Positions 31,916 through 40,676 of a stretch of DNA of 64,000 nucleotides are shown here, in pieces. The notes under the pieces are model-generated. The model saw only the letters and a program-made list of their open reading frames with translations, did not search any database and had not been told where the DNA came from. Position numbers and translations under genes: made by a program. Origin of the DNA: Nocardia sp. NBC_01503 (lineage in GTDB: Bacteria; Actinomycetota; Actinomycetes; Mycobacteriales; Mycobacteriaceae); contig NZ_CP109596.1 in assembly GCF_036327755.1 (NCBI RefSeq), positions 8,184,001 through 8,248,000 of the forward strand. Direction: 5' to 3'. The stretch's first letter is position 1, and every line of letters starts with the position of its first letter.

Positions 31916-31995
31916 GAGTCGATACTCGCGGTGATGCCGCGCGAGTTCCGGCGGGAATCGGCCGTTGCGGTTCGGATTCGCGATGGTAGCCGGGC

Positions 31996-32640
31996 TCAGG
32001 CCAATTGCGCGTCGAACAGCGGTTGCAGGGAGGCGAGCATGTACCGCTCCCCCTGCTCCGCGCCACCGGCCACCCGCCCGCTCATGGCCAATGCGACGAA
32101 GCCATGCAGGTACGCCCACATGGTGTGCACGGCCGCGGCAGGATCACGTAGTCGGCGACCCTGTTCGGCCGCAATGGATTCGAGCACCGCATGGAAGACC
32201 ATGAAGCCGCGCGACACCTCGGGCGGCATATCGGCACCGTCGAACGAGACGCCCGCCTGACCGTTCATGGCCTGGTACAGCTCGGGCGCGCCGAAGGCGA
32301 AACTCCAGAAGGCGGTGGCCAGCGCGGCCAGGCGGGAGTCGACCGGTTCGGCCATGGTGGCTTCGATCCGGTCGGTGATATCCCGGAAACCGATGCACAT
32401 CACCTCCGAGACGAGCGCGTCCTTCCCGGAGAAGTACTGGTAGATCACCGGTGAGGTGTATTCGATCCGATCCGCGATGCGCCGGATCGTCACCGCCTGC
32501 CAGCCCTGCTCCGCCGCGATGCCCCGCGCCGTATCCAGCAACAGGTTTCGCATCTGCTCGCGCTCACGCTCGCGCCGCCGCCCGCTCGGGCTGCTCGCGC
32601 CCCCGGTATCTCGCCGCACAGCTCCTCCGTCCATTGACAA
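31996..32640 (-). CDS. TetR/AcrR-family regulator
   Basis: 214 residues. HTH at the N-terminus (QGWQAVTIRRIADRIEYTSP then VIYQYFSGKDALV), then a ligand domain of the TetR_C_33/WHG kind (FWSFAFGAPELYQAMNGQAG; AAVHTMWAYLHGFVALAMSG). It is divergent from the MMPL exporter, with a perfect dyad between them, so it most likely represses the exporter. Confidence 0.88.
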   Translation of the reverse strand: MSMDGGAVRRDTGGASSPSGRRREREREQMRNLLLDTARGIAAEQGWQAVTIRRIADRIEYTSPVIYQYFSGKDALVSEVMCIGFRDITDRIEATMAEPVDSRLAALATAFWSFAFGAPELYQAMNGQAGVSFDGADMPPEVSRGFMVFHAVLESIAAEQGRRLRDPAAAVHTMWAYLHGFVALAMSGRVAGGAEQGERYMLASLQPLFDAQLA

Positions 32641-32664
32641 CAGCTTACTGACAGCGGTTGACTG

Positions 32665-32679
32665 TCTATCACTGATAGA
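32665..32679. promoter_or_regulatory. TetR operator: TCTATCA-c-TGATAGA
   Basis: Perfect 7-bp arms around one central base, in the 92-base gap between the TetR start (32640) and the MMPL start (32733). Size and position fit a TetR dimer site controlling both genes. Confidence 0.7.
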
Positions 32680-32732
32680 TCAATGACGATCGTTAGTTCA
32701 TCTACTGCTGATCGAAGTCAGACAGGCGGGGC

Positions 32733-34937
32733 ATGTTCACTCATTTGGGCCTTTTCATCGTTCGGCGAACCAGACTCGTCCTGCTGCTGTCGGCGGTGAT
32801 CGCCGTCGCGGCCATGGCCTTGGCGGGCACCGCCTTCGGCAAGCTGGAGAACGGCGGTTTCACGCCCGACAACGCGGAATCCACTCGGGCACAACAACTC
32901 ATCGATCAACACCTGGATGGCAATCCGAATCTGTTGCTGCTCATCGACACTCGATCCGGGAATGTCGACGACCCCGCGGTGGTAGCCGCGGCGGACCGGC
33001 TCACCACCGCCCTCGGGCAGCGGCCGGAGATACGAAATATCCAGTCCTACTGGACAACCGGGGCAGCGACGCTGAAATCGCAGGACGCCCGCTACGGACT
33101 GATCTCCGCCTTCGTCAGTGGTGACGAGACCGCCAGCGCCAAAACGGTCGCCGCGGTGGTGAAGGACGATCTCGGCAAGGCCGGTACCGCGGTCACCGTA
33201 CGCGCGGCCGGAGCGCTCGCGGTGAACAACGACATCGATACCGCGGTGATGGAGGGCCTGGTACTGGCCGAATCCATCGCGCTGCCCCTGACTCTCATAC
33301 TGCTGCTCGCCATTTTCGGCAGTGTCATGTCGGCGGTGCTGCCACTAGTCATCGCCCTGCTGGCCATCGCGGGCACCTTCGCCGAACTGTCACTGCTGGC
33401 CGAGGTAACGCCGGTGAGCATCTTCGCCACCAACCTCATCACCGCCCTGGCGCTCGGCCTGGCCATCGATTACGCACTGCTGACCGTGAGTCGCTTCCGC
33501 GAGGAGCTGGCGCGCGGCATCAGCACCGAGGACGCGGTGTCGAACACCATCCGAACCGCCGGGCGCACCATCGTTTTCAGCGCCACCACCGTCGCGGCCG
33601 CGCTCTCGGCGGTGCTGGTCTTCCAATCCACCTTCCTGCGCTCACTCGCATTGGCGGGCATCGGCGTCACGGTCATCGCCGCCGCAGCGGCCACGATCCT
33701 CCTGCCAGCACTGCTGGCCGTCCTCGGACCGCGTATCGACGCCGGGCGAATTCCCTTCGTACACAGCACGCGATCGCAGCGCTCGCGAACCTGGGGCAGG
33801 CTCGCGGCCGCCGTCATGCGGCGTCCGGTGGTCACCGCCATTCCGGTGCTGGCCATCCTGCTGCTGGCCGCCGCGCCGATAGCGCACATCGAATACGCGA
33901 CGGTCGACGATCGTTCCCTGCCGACCACCACGGACAGCCGTATCGCCCTCGATGTGCTGCGCACCGAGTTCGGCGGGGACAGCACCGCGACCATGGACAT
34001 TGTCACCACCGCACCGGTCTCCACCGCGTCCATCGGGCATTACGCGAAACAACTCTCGATGCTGCCAGGGGTGAGCCGAGTCGACAGTCCCGCAGGGGTT
34101 TTCGCCGCGGGCAAGGTGACCGGCCTGTCGCAGCGGCGGCTCACCGCCTCCGGCGCACAGGAGATCGTCCTGACACTGAATGCCGATATCCACCCCGAAT
34201 CGGCGACCGCCCAGGATCTGGTGCGCGCGGTGCGCGCCACCCCCACCCCGGATGCCATGCGCTTCCTGGTCGGCGGCACCACCGCCACCCTGGTCGACAC
34301 CAAGCACGCCATCGCCACCCGCCTGCCATGGGCACTGCTGCTGCTCACGGTGACGACCTTCATCGTGCTGTTCCTGTTCACCGGCAGCGTTGTGCAGCCG
34401 CTGCGGGCACTGCTGCTCAATCTGATCGGCTTGTCCGCGACCTTCGGTGTGATGATCCTGATCTTCCAGCAGGGTCACGGCAGCGGGCTGCTCGACATCA
34501 CACCCCGCCCGCTCGATCTGTCCATGCCGGTGTTGTTGCTCTGCATAGCATTCGGGCTCTCGATGGATTATGAGGTATTCCTGATCAGCCGGATCAAGGA
34601 GCTGCACGACGCCGGAGCCGATACCCGTGAAGCGGTGATCGAGGGCCTGGGCCGCACCGGCCGGATCATCTCCGCCGCAGCGATTCTCATCGCGATCAGC
34701 TTCTTCGCCTTCGCGGTGAGCCCGGTGAGCTTCGCCAAGTTCTTCGGCCTGGCGGCGGGTGTCGCCGTCCTGCTGGACGCGACGGTCATGCGCGGCATCC
34801 TGGTTCCGGTCAGCTTCCGCCTACTCGGCGAACGAGCTTGGTACGCACCGCAATTCCTGAAGCGGCTGCACCGGCGGGTCGGCGTATACGAAACGGATCC
34901 CGGGGTGCGCCGGACCGCCAAGATCGAAGCGTCTTAG
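32733..34937 (+). CDS. MMPL-family RND exporter
   Basis: 734 residues, two related halves. Each half has one leading helix (LVLLLSAVIAVAAMALAG; PVVTAIPVLAILLLAAAPIA), a large extracytoplasmic domain and about five more helices (AESIALPLTLILLLAIFGSV onward; LPWALLLLTVTTFIVLFLF onward). Conserved RND/MMPL signatures are visible: LGLAIDYALLTVSRFREEL in half one and FGLSMDYEVFLISRIKELHD in half two, the acidic residues being in the proton path. In mycolate bacteria MMPL proteins export lipids or siderophores; small two-domain members like this also export drugs. The divergent TetR suggests induction by a substrate. Confidence 0.9.
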   Translation: MFTHLGLFIVRRTRLVLLLSAVIAVAAMALAGTAFGKLENGGFTPDNAESTRAQQLIDQHLDGNPNLLLLIDTRSGNVDDPAVVAAADRLTTALGQRPEIRNIQSYWTTGAATLKSQDARYGLISAFVSGDETASAKTVAAVVKDDLGKAGTAVTVRAAGALAVNNDIDTAVMEGLVLAESIALPLTLILLLAIFGSVMSAVLPLVIALLAIAGTFAELSLLAEVTPVSIFATNLITALALGLAIDYALLTVSRFREELARGISTEDAVSNTIRTAGRTIVFSATTVAAALSAVLVFQSTFLRSLALAGIGVTVIAAAAATILLPALLAVLGPRIDAGRIPFVHSTRSQRSRTWGRLAAAVMRRPVVTAIPVLAILLLAAAPIAHIEYATVDDRSLPTTTDSRIALDVLRTEFGGDSTATMDIVTTAPVSTASIGHYAKQLSMLPGVSRVDSPAGVFAAGKVTGLSQRRLTASGAQEIVLTLNADIHPESATAQDLVRAVRATPTPDAMRFLVGGTTATLVDTKHAIATRLPWALLLLTVTTFIVLFLFTGSVVQPLRALLLNLIGLSATFGVMILIFQQGHGSGLLDITPRPLDLSMPVLLLCIAFGLSMDYEVFLISRIKELHDAGADTREAVIEGLGRTGRIISAAAILIAISFFAFAVSPVSFAKFFGLAAGVAVLLDATVMRGILVPVSFRLLGERAWYAPQFLKRLHRRVGVYETDPGVRRTAKIEAS

Positions 34938-35092
34938 CTTCGACTTCTCACCGAGGGATTTGTCAACGGTCTCCGTACTCAGCACCGCCGTCGTCTACGG
35001 CACGGATGTCTTCTGCGCGATCGTGCTCCGTTCAACCCTCGCGGCGGTCGATGACAGCACGCCGGTCCAGACCATGGGCAACGTGCGTCGCA

Positions 35093-35517
35093 TCACGGCT
35101 GAAAGACCTCGTCGATACCGCCTGCGGTGAGCACCCGTGCGGTCCACAATCGCAGCAGCTCCGTGTCCGCCGTGCGGACGGTAGCGGCGATCCCCGCCGA
35201 CAACTCCCCGTACTTCAAGGTCAATTGCTCCAGGAGTGCCTCAGCGCGGCCTTCCGTGCGGCCCTCCGTGCGGCCTTCCGCGCGGAGTCGTTGCGCGGTT
35301 GTCATGATGACCTCCTTGGCGAGGGGACCGAGCCGATCGATGACCGGCCCCAGATCAGCGCAGCTGGTTTCACCGACACTAAGAATGTACGTCACCACGC
35401 ACTCCAGGTCATCGATGCCGCCCGGGCCCGCCAATACTGCCCGCAGGTCGTCCAGCAGCGGCAGCAGCTGCCTCTCGATATGCCGATTCCCGGGGGCGCT
35501 CTGAACGAGCTGCCTAC
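35093..35517 (-). pseudogene. Rpn-like PD-(D/E)XK nuclease/transposase, C-terminal fragment
   Basis: From about 35517 the frame reads APGNRHIERQLLPLLDDLRA, LECVVTYILSVGETSC, VIDRLGPLAKEVIMTTAQRL, then a degenerate triplet E-G-R-T-E-G-R-T-E-G-R-A-E and LLEQLTLKYGELS. This matches the C-terminal half of Rpn/YhgA-type recombination-promoting nucleases found in actinomycetes. The N-terminal nuclease domain with the catalytic residues is absent. An ATG-like start at 35434 is not native. It ends against the qcr terminator. Confidence 0.6.
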
Positions 35518-35523
35518 CAACAG

Positions 35524-35561
35524 GGGAAGGCCCCGAGTCGAATTCGACTCGGGGCCTTCCC
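35524..35561 (-). terminator. 38-bp perfect palindrome terminating the qcr operon
   Basis: Arms of 19 bases (GGGAAGGCCCCGAGTCGAA at 35524-35542 and its exact reverse complement at 35543-35561) lie 16 bases beyond the qcrB stop. The stem is long and GC-rich, with no T-run, which is usual for actinomycete terminators. It would work in both directions. Confidence 0.85.
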
Positions 35562-35577
35562 TTTACAGCTGTCGACC

Positions 35578-37182
35578 TCAGTGGCCGTGCGAACCGCTGT
35601 CCGCGGTGTCCTGGTGGGATTCCAGGGCGGCCAGCATGTCGTGCTCTTCCTTGTGCGCGTTCGCGACATTGTCCAGCTGCTGCTGGGCCGGGTCGGCGAA
35701 CAGGAAGGAGCCGGTGCCGGGCTTGCCGGCGGAGCCGAGTTTGGACATCTTCTTGGGCACGGGTGCGCCCTGGTACTCCAGCGGGATGGGGTGGCCGTGC
35801 GAATCGACCGGTCCCAGCGGCTGGTGGATCTCGATGTACTCACCGTGCGGCAGGCGCTTGATGACACCGGTCTCGATACCGTGCTCGAGCACCGCCCGGT
35901 CGCTGCGCTGCAGGCCGAGGCAGAGCCGGTACGCCGCGAAGTAGGCGATCGGCGGCGCGGTCAGCAGTGCGATGCGGAAGATCCAGGTGGTGGCGTTGAG
36001 CGAGATGTCGAACTTCAGCGAGATGATGTCGTTGACACACGCCAGGGTCAACACCAGGTAGAACGCGATGGCCATGGCACCGATGGCGGTGCGGACCGGC
36101 ACGTCGCGCGGACGCTGGAGCAGGTTGTGGCGAGCGGTGTCGCCGGTGAGGCGCTTCTCGATCCAGGGGTAGATCACCAGGACGGTGAACACCAGACCCA
36201 TGATGAGCGCGACCCAGAACGCGGCCGGCACGGTGTGGCCCCAGAAGTAGAGCTCCCACGGCGGCATCAGACGCGCCATACCGTCGGTCCACATCATGTA
36301 GAAGTCCGGCTGCGAACCCGCGGAGACCTGAGACGGGTTGTAGGGACCCAGGTTCCAGATCGGGTTGATCTGCAGCACGCCACCCATGATCGCGACGATG
36401 CCCAGGGTGAACATGAAGAACGCGCCCTGGTCGGCGGCGAACACCGGCACGATGCGCGCGCCGACGACATTGGTTTCCTTGCGACCCGGTCCGGGGAACT
36501 GGGTGTGCTTCTGGTACCAGACCAGCGCGACGTGCGCGGCGATCAGGGCCAGCAGGATGCCCGGAATGAGCAGCACGTGCGCGATGTACAGGCGCGGAAT
36601 GATGATCGTGCCCGGGAAGTCGCCCGCGAAGATCAGCCAGTGCAGCCAGGTGCCGATGACCGGAACACCGATGGTGATGCCCGAGAAGGCCGCGCGCAGA
36701 CCGGTACCCGAGAGCAGGTCGTCCGGGAGCGAGTAACCGAAGAAGCCCTCGAACATCGCCAGGATGAGCAGCAGCGAGCCGATCACCCAGTTGGCCTCAC
36801 GCGGCTTGCGGAACGCGCCGGTGAAGAAGATGCGGAACAGGTGGATGATGATCGACGCCGCGAACAGCAGCGCCGCCCAGTGGTGCACCTGGCGCACGAA
36901 CAGACCGCCGCGCACCTCGAAGGAGATGTTCAGCGCGGTTTCATAGGCCCGCGACATGGTGACACCGCGCAGGGGCTGGTACGCGCCCTGGTAGACGGTC
37001 TCGCTCATGGACGGGTCGAAGTACAGCGTCAGGTAGATACCCGACAGCAGCAGGATGATGAACGCGTACAGCGCGATCTCACCGAGCAGGAACGACCAGT
37101 GGGTCGGGAAGACCTTGTTGATCGACCGCTTCACGAATGCGGCAGCGTGGTACCGCTCGTCGAGTTCGTTGGCCTGGCTCAT
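35578..37182 (-). CDS. qcrB: Cytochrome bc1 complex cytochrome b subunit
   Basis: 534 residues, the quinol-oxidising, di-heme b subunit of the menaquinol:cytochrome c reductase that forms the actinobacterial bcc-aa3 supercomplex. Eight or more membrane helices. Heme-ligand histidines occur in RQVHHWAALLFAASIIIHLF and in the paired helix VLLIPGILLALIAAHVALVW. The Qo-site region PPWELYFWGHTVP corresponds to the PEWYFL motif. A C-terminal extension of about 120 residues beyond the standard cytochrome b is typical of the group. Last gene of ctaE-qcrC-qcrA-qcrB; its start overlaps the qcrA stop (ATGA). Confidence 0.97.
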   Translation of the reverse strand: MSQANELDERYHAAAFVKRSINKVFPTHWSFLLGEIALYAFIILLLSGIYLTLYFDPSMSETVYQGAYQPLRGVTMSRAYETALNISFEVRGGLFVRQVHHWAALLFAASIIIHLFRIFFTGAFRKPREANWVIGSLLLILAMFEGFFGYSLPDDLLSGTGLRAAFSGITIGVPVIGTWLHWLIFAGDFPGTIIIPRLYIAHVLLIPGILLALIAAHVALVWYQKHTQFPGPGRKETNVVGARIVPVFAADQGAFFMFTLGIVAIMGGVLQINPIWNLGPYNPSQVSAGSQPDFYMMWTDGMARLMPPWELYFWGHTVPAAFWVALIMGLVFTVLVIYPWIEKRLTGDTARHNLLQRPRDVPVRTAIGAMAIAFYLVLTLACVNDIISLKFDISLNATTWIFRIALLTAPPIAYFAAYRLCLGLQRSDRAVLEHGIETGVIKRLPHGEYIEIHQPLGPVDSHGHPIPLEYQGAPVPKKMSKLGSAGKPGTGSFLFADPAQQQLDNVANAHKEEHDMLAALESHQDTADSGSHGH

Positions 37183-38333
37183 GAACGACGCTCCCAGTAG
37201 GCCGGGCCGAGGGGCTCGATGAAGTCGTGTACGGCGACCAGGTAGCCCTCGGCATTGACGGTGATCGGCAGCTGCGGCAGCGCGCGAGCGGCGGGACCGA
37301 AGACCGGCTTACCCCATTCGGTCGCGGAGAACTGCGACTGGTGGCAGGGGCAGAGAATCCGGTTGGTCTGCTGCTCGAAAAGCGAGGTCGGGCAACCGAG
37401 ATGGGTGCAGATCTTCGAGTAGGCGAAGTAATCGCCGTAGTTGAAGCTCTCCTGGCCCTTGCGCTTGATGGCGCCTTCGGCGTCCTTGGTGCGCAGGCGA
37501 ATCAGCATGACGGCGTTGCGAATTCCGCGCAGAGACTGGAGGGTCTCGTGCTCGTCACCGCGCCACTCTTCCTTCCAGGGGAAGACGGTCTCCATCGCGC
37601 CCGCGTCCAGATCCTCCGGGCGCACCAGGACGATGTCCTCGGGGCGGCCGGTATCGCGGCGCAGGAAGACGGTCTGACCCTCGTAATCGGGGGTCCAGCC
37701 CGAGACCCACAGCGGCGACTTGTCGCCCTTGGCCCATGGGTTCTTGATCATGCCGCCGGCGAAGACGAACAGCGCGCCGATGCCGAGCAGGCCCGCGCCC
37801 GCACCCGCGGTGCGGGTGATGAGCTTGCGGCGGCCCAGGGTGGAGGTGTCCACCGCGTCCTGCAGCTGCGCGGCCAGGGTGCGGCGGTTGACCTCGGAGG
37901 ACTTACCGTCGTGGCGGTCCTGGATGGAGATCTCGACCGGGATGAACTTCTTGCGGATGAGCACCACGGCGATACCGATGGCGAGCACCGCGATGCCCAT
38001 GGTGAGGCCGTACAGCGGGGTGGTCAGCGTGTAAGCGCCGTTGCCCTCCTCGCCGCGACCCTTGTACTCCCAGGGCCAGAAGAGGTAGACGCCGATGAGC
38101 GCGGCGCCGAAGATCGCGGAGATGGCGAACCACAGCGCCACCTGACGCTCGGCGCGCTTCTCGGCGCGGGTACCGGGGACCGGCCAGCGGGGGGCGCGGT
38201 ACGCGACGTCGACACCGTCGAGCTTGGTGCCGAGTTCGACGAGCTCATCGCGCGACATGGCGTCGAGCTGCTCATCGGTGAAGTCGTGCTCGCTGGGGTT
38301 GTCCCCCATGCTCTTTCGCTCCTGTTCACTCAT
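37179..38333 (-). CDS. qcrA: Cytochrome bc1 complex Rieske iron-sulfur subunit
   Basis: 384 residues, much longer than proteobacterial Rieske proteins, as usual in actinobacteria. Three N-terminal membrane helices (VALWFAISAIFGAALIGVYL, LYGLTMGIAVLAIGIAVVLI, TAGAGAGLLGIGALFVFAGG). The [2Fe-2S] site uses CTHLGC and CPCHQS near the C-terminus; the final glycine of the usual CPCHGS is a glutamine, as in relatives. It carries electrons from quinol to cytochrome cc. Between qcrC and qcrB in the operon. Confidence 0.97.
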   Translation of the reverse strand: MSEQERKSMGDNPSEHDFTDEQLDAMSRDELVELGTKLDGVDVAYRAPRWPVPGTRAEKRAERQVALWFAISAIFGAALIGVYLFWPWEYKGRGEEGNGAYTLTTPLYGLTMGIAVLAIGIAVVLIRKKFIPVEISIQDRHDGKSSEVNRRTLAAQLQDAVDTSTLGRRKLITRTAGAGAGLLGIGALFVFAGGMIKNPWAKGDKSPLWVSGWTPDYEGQTVFLRRDTGRPEDIVLVRPEDLDAGAMETVFPWKEEWRGDEHETLQSLRGIRNAVMLIRLRTKDAEGAIKRKGQESFNYGDYFAYSKICTHLGCPTSLFEQQTNRILCPCHQSQFSATEWGKPVFGPAARALPQLPITVNAEGYLVAVHDFIEPLGPAYWERRS

Positions 38334-38365
38334 GACTGAATCCTCCGGGTCATGCCCGCGGGCCC

Positions 38366-38410
38366 TCCGTGGTTACGCTGCGCTACCGCCTCCGGGCCTG
38401 ACGCGGTCAT
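38366..38410. repeat. Second repeat family, intercistronic copy a
   Basis: CCGTGGTTACGCTGCGCTAC, then CGCCTCCGGGCCTGACGCGG. It fills the gap between the qcrC stop and the qcrA start. About 80% identical by eye to 45453-45496, which occupies the same kind of position between two other minus-strand genes. Confidence 0.6.
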
Positions 38411-39270
38411 GACCGGGATCCGATCCACATAGCCGATCCGACCAGAACCACGATGCCGACGATCCAGATGGCCAGACCCTCGGTCGCGGGACCGAAGCCG
38501 CCGAGGCCGTAGCCGCCCTCGGACTTGGTCTCCATCCGGTCCTTGATGTACGCGACGATGTCCTTCTTCTCCTCCGGCGTCAGCTGCCGGTCGGAGAACT
38601 TGGGCATGTTCTGCGGGCCGGTGAGCATGGCCAGGTAGATCTGCTGCTCGCTCGCCTCCTCCAGAGGCGGAGCGAACTTACCGGAGGACAGCGCGCCGCC
38701 CTTACCGGTGAAGTTGTGGCAGGAGGCGCAGTTCATGCGGAAGAGTTCGCCACCGCGGCCGAGATCGGCTCCGGCGATGATGGACTCCTGCGCGATCTCA
38801 CCGTTGCTGTCCCGAACGACGGTCGGACCGCCACCGTTGGCCTGGATGTAGGCGCCGAGGGCGTCGGTCTGGTGCGCGTCGAACTTCGGGGGCTTACGGA
38901 CGATCTGCGCCTCGTTGCGGGCGGCGGGCATACGACCGGACGACACCTGGAAGTACACCGCGGCCTCGCCGACGCCGATGAGGCTCGGGCCGCGATCCTG
39001 GACACCCTGCAGGTTGGCACCGTGGCAGGTGACGCAGGAGGTGTCGTAGATCTGCTTGCCCTCGCGGATCAGCGCGGACTGGTCCTCGTGCGCGGTGGCG
39101 ACCTGCGCCTGCGGGGTCAGGGCCGATGCCGCGAAGCCGGCTCCGACGAGGCCCATCAGAAGAACCAGACCGCCGGCCAGCTTGCGGCGCAGGCGCCGCT
39201 GCTTGCGGGTCTTGGTGGCCTCGCCGATCCCCTCGCTGGGATCTGGCGCTGACGGGGGAGATGAACTCAT
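38407..39270 (-). CDS. qcrC: Cytochrome bc1 complex diheme cytochrome c subunit
   Basis: 287 residues. N-terminal membrane anchor (LAGGLVLLMGLVGAGFAASA), two c-type heme motifs (CVTCHG about residue 77, CASCHN about residue 180), and a C-terminal membrane helix (GLAIWIVGIVVLVGSAMWIG). The fused diheme cytochrome cc replaces separate cytochromes c1 and c and feeds electrons directly to the aa3 oxidase. Upstream neighbour is ctaE, with an 82-base gap. Confidence 0.97.
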   Translation of the reverse strand: MSSSPPSAPDPSEGIGEATKTRKQRRLRRKLAGGLVLLMGLVGAGFAASALTPQAQVATAHEDQSALIREGKQIYDTSCVTCHGANLQGVQDRGPSLIGVGEAAVYFQVSSGRMPAARNEAQIVRKPPKFDAHQTDALGAYIQANGGGPTVVRDSNGEIAQESIIAGADLGRGGELFRMNCASCHNFTGKGGALSSGKFAPPLEEASEQQIYLAMLTGPQNMPKFSDRQLTPEEKKDIVAYIKDRMETKSEGGYGLGGFGPATEGLAIWIVGIVVLVGSAMWIGSRS

Positions 39271-39352
39271 CTGTGTCCCTTTGGAGTAGACGGAACCGAC
39301 TTGTCAGAAGCTTCGTGCCTACGGCGGGCAGTGCCGTGGTACTGGATCCGCG

Positions 39353-39964
39353 TCAGCGGATGAAGTAGATCGTGGCGAAGAGCCCGATCCAAACGATGTC
39401 GACGAAGTGCCAGTAGTAGGAGACGACGATCGCGGCGGTGGCCTGCGCGGGGGTGAACTTGCTGAGCGAGGTGCGGATCAGCAGGAACACGAACGCGATC
39501 AGACCGCCGATGACGTGCAGACCGTGGAAGCCGGTGGTGATGTAGAAGACCGAGCCGTACACGGTGCTGGAGATCGTGGTGCCCTCTTTGACCAGGTTGG
39601 TGTACTCGTAGCCCTGACCGGCGACGAACATCGCGCCCATGATCAGGGTGACGGTGTACCAGCGACGCAGGCCGAACACATCGCCGCGCTCGGCGGCGAA
39701 GACACCCATCTGGCAGGTGAAGGACGAGGCCACCAGCACAGCGGTCACCGGCACGGCGAGCTTGAGGTTCAGCTCGGTCGGCTCCATCGGCCAGTGGCCG
39801 TGGGCCTGCGCGCGGGCGACAAAGTACATGGCGAACAGGCCGGCGAAGAACATCAACTCGCTCGACAGCCAGATGATGGTACCGACGCTGACCATGTTGG
39901 GCCGGTTCAGCGAATGCACTCGCTGGGTAATGGCCGATCCTGGGGTCCCTACTGCGGTCGTCAC
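39353..39964 (-). CDS. ctaE: Cytochrome c oxidase subunit III
   Basis: 203 residues from a GTG at 39964 (VTTAVGTPGSAITQ), chosen by similarity to mycobacterial CtaE; a frame extends upstream to 40138 but does not resemble the family. Five membrane helices. Family blocks: HSLNRPNMVSVGTIIWLSSE, LMFFAGLFAMYF, TGFHGLHVIGGLIAFVFLL, SYYWHFVDIVWIGLFATIYF. Structural subunit of the aa3 terminal oxidase. First gene of the qcr operon, as in mycobacteria. Confidence 0.96.
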   Translation of the reverse strand: MTTAVGTPGSAITQRVHSLNRPNMVSVGTIIWLSSELMFFAGLFAMYFVARAQAHGHWPMEPTELNLKLAVPVTAVLVASSFTCQMGVFAAERGDVFGLRRWYTVTLIMGAMFVAGQGYEYTNLVKEGTTISSTVYGSVFYITTGFHGLHVIGGLIAFVFLLIRTSLSKFTPAQATAAIVVSYYWHFVDIVWIGLFATIYFIR

Positions 39965-40142
39965 GCCGGTAAGTATGACTTGTCGTAGTACGACAGACAT
40001 AGCGGGGTACGAAACTTCGTCGTACGTGTCGGAAACCGCAGGGCGAGCGAGCCTCTCGTGGGGCGCTCGGCGTGTCACGGACCAGCCTAGATTGACCGGG
40101 TAAGAGAAACCTGAGCCGAGATTCGAGGAGTTGGACACAGCG

Positions 40143-40553
40143 ATGGAGTGGGTTCGAAAGCTGCTGCGGCGCGGCGGGACAACGGAACTGGATCCCGGGC
40201 GCGGCGATCTGATCGTGGTGGCGTCGAGCTTCGACGACGCGGAGGCGTGTTCGGCGGCGCTCGCACGAGCGGAGAACTGGACTGCCGACCAGCCTGCCGT
40301 GCTGCGGCATCACCTGCGGATTCCCGATGATCAGATGCAGTCTGTCGCAGTCATAGCCGCGCAGGACGGATATGAGTTAACCGACTACGACTACGAGGCG
40401 AACATGATCTTGCAGCGGGTACAGCTCCTGGACGCCCTGCACTGCTCGCAGGAGCGCTCCCGAATGGCGGGCCTGGCCCAGCGCCATGACGGTGACGCCC
40501 TCGGCTGGGACGCCCTGCAACCCGCACCGGGACAACCAAGGGAAAAGAAATAG
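40143..40553 (+). CDS. Conserved hypothetical protein
   Basis: 136 residues from ATG 40143 (MEWVRKLLRRGGTTEL). Soluble and acidic in the middle (DLIVVASSFDDAEACSAALA, HHLRIPDDQMQSVAVIAAQD, YELTDYDYEANMILQRVQLL). Similar short proteins sit between ctaE and trpD in related genomes as far as I recall, but no function is known. Divergent from ctaE. Confidence 0.7.
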   Translation: MEWVRKLLRRGGTTELDPGRGDLIVVASSFDDAEACSAALARAENWTADQPAVLRHHLRIPDDQMQSVAVIAAQDGYELTDYDYEANMILQRVQLLDALHCSQERSRMAGLAQRHDGDALGWDALQPAPGQPREKK

Positions 40554-40676
40554 CCCCCGCGCACTAGGCTTGCTCCGACAACACTGGTGGCCCGACATCA
40601 CTCCGGATTCCCGGGGGGTTCGGGGGCGAAGCCCCTGAGAGTCCCGAGAGTTGGTTGAACCCGAATGGAAGAGTCA

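Noticed and set aside
35581..37200. Long plus-strand frame opposite qcrB (539 codons)
   Set aside because: It is the shadow of qcrB; low-complexity R/H/D/E-rich sequence with no family similarity, whereas qcrB is certain.
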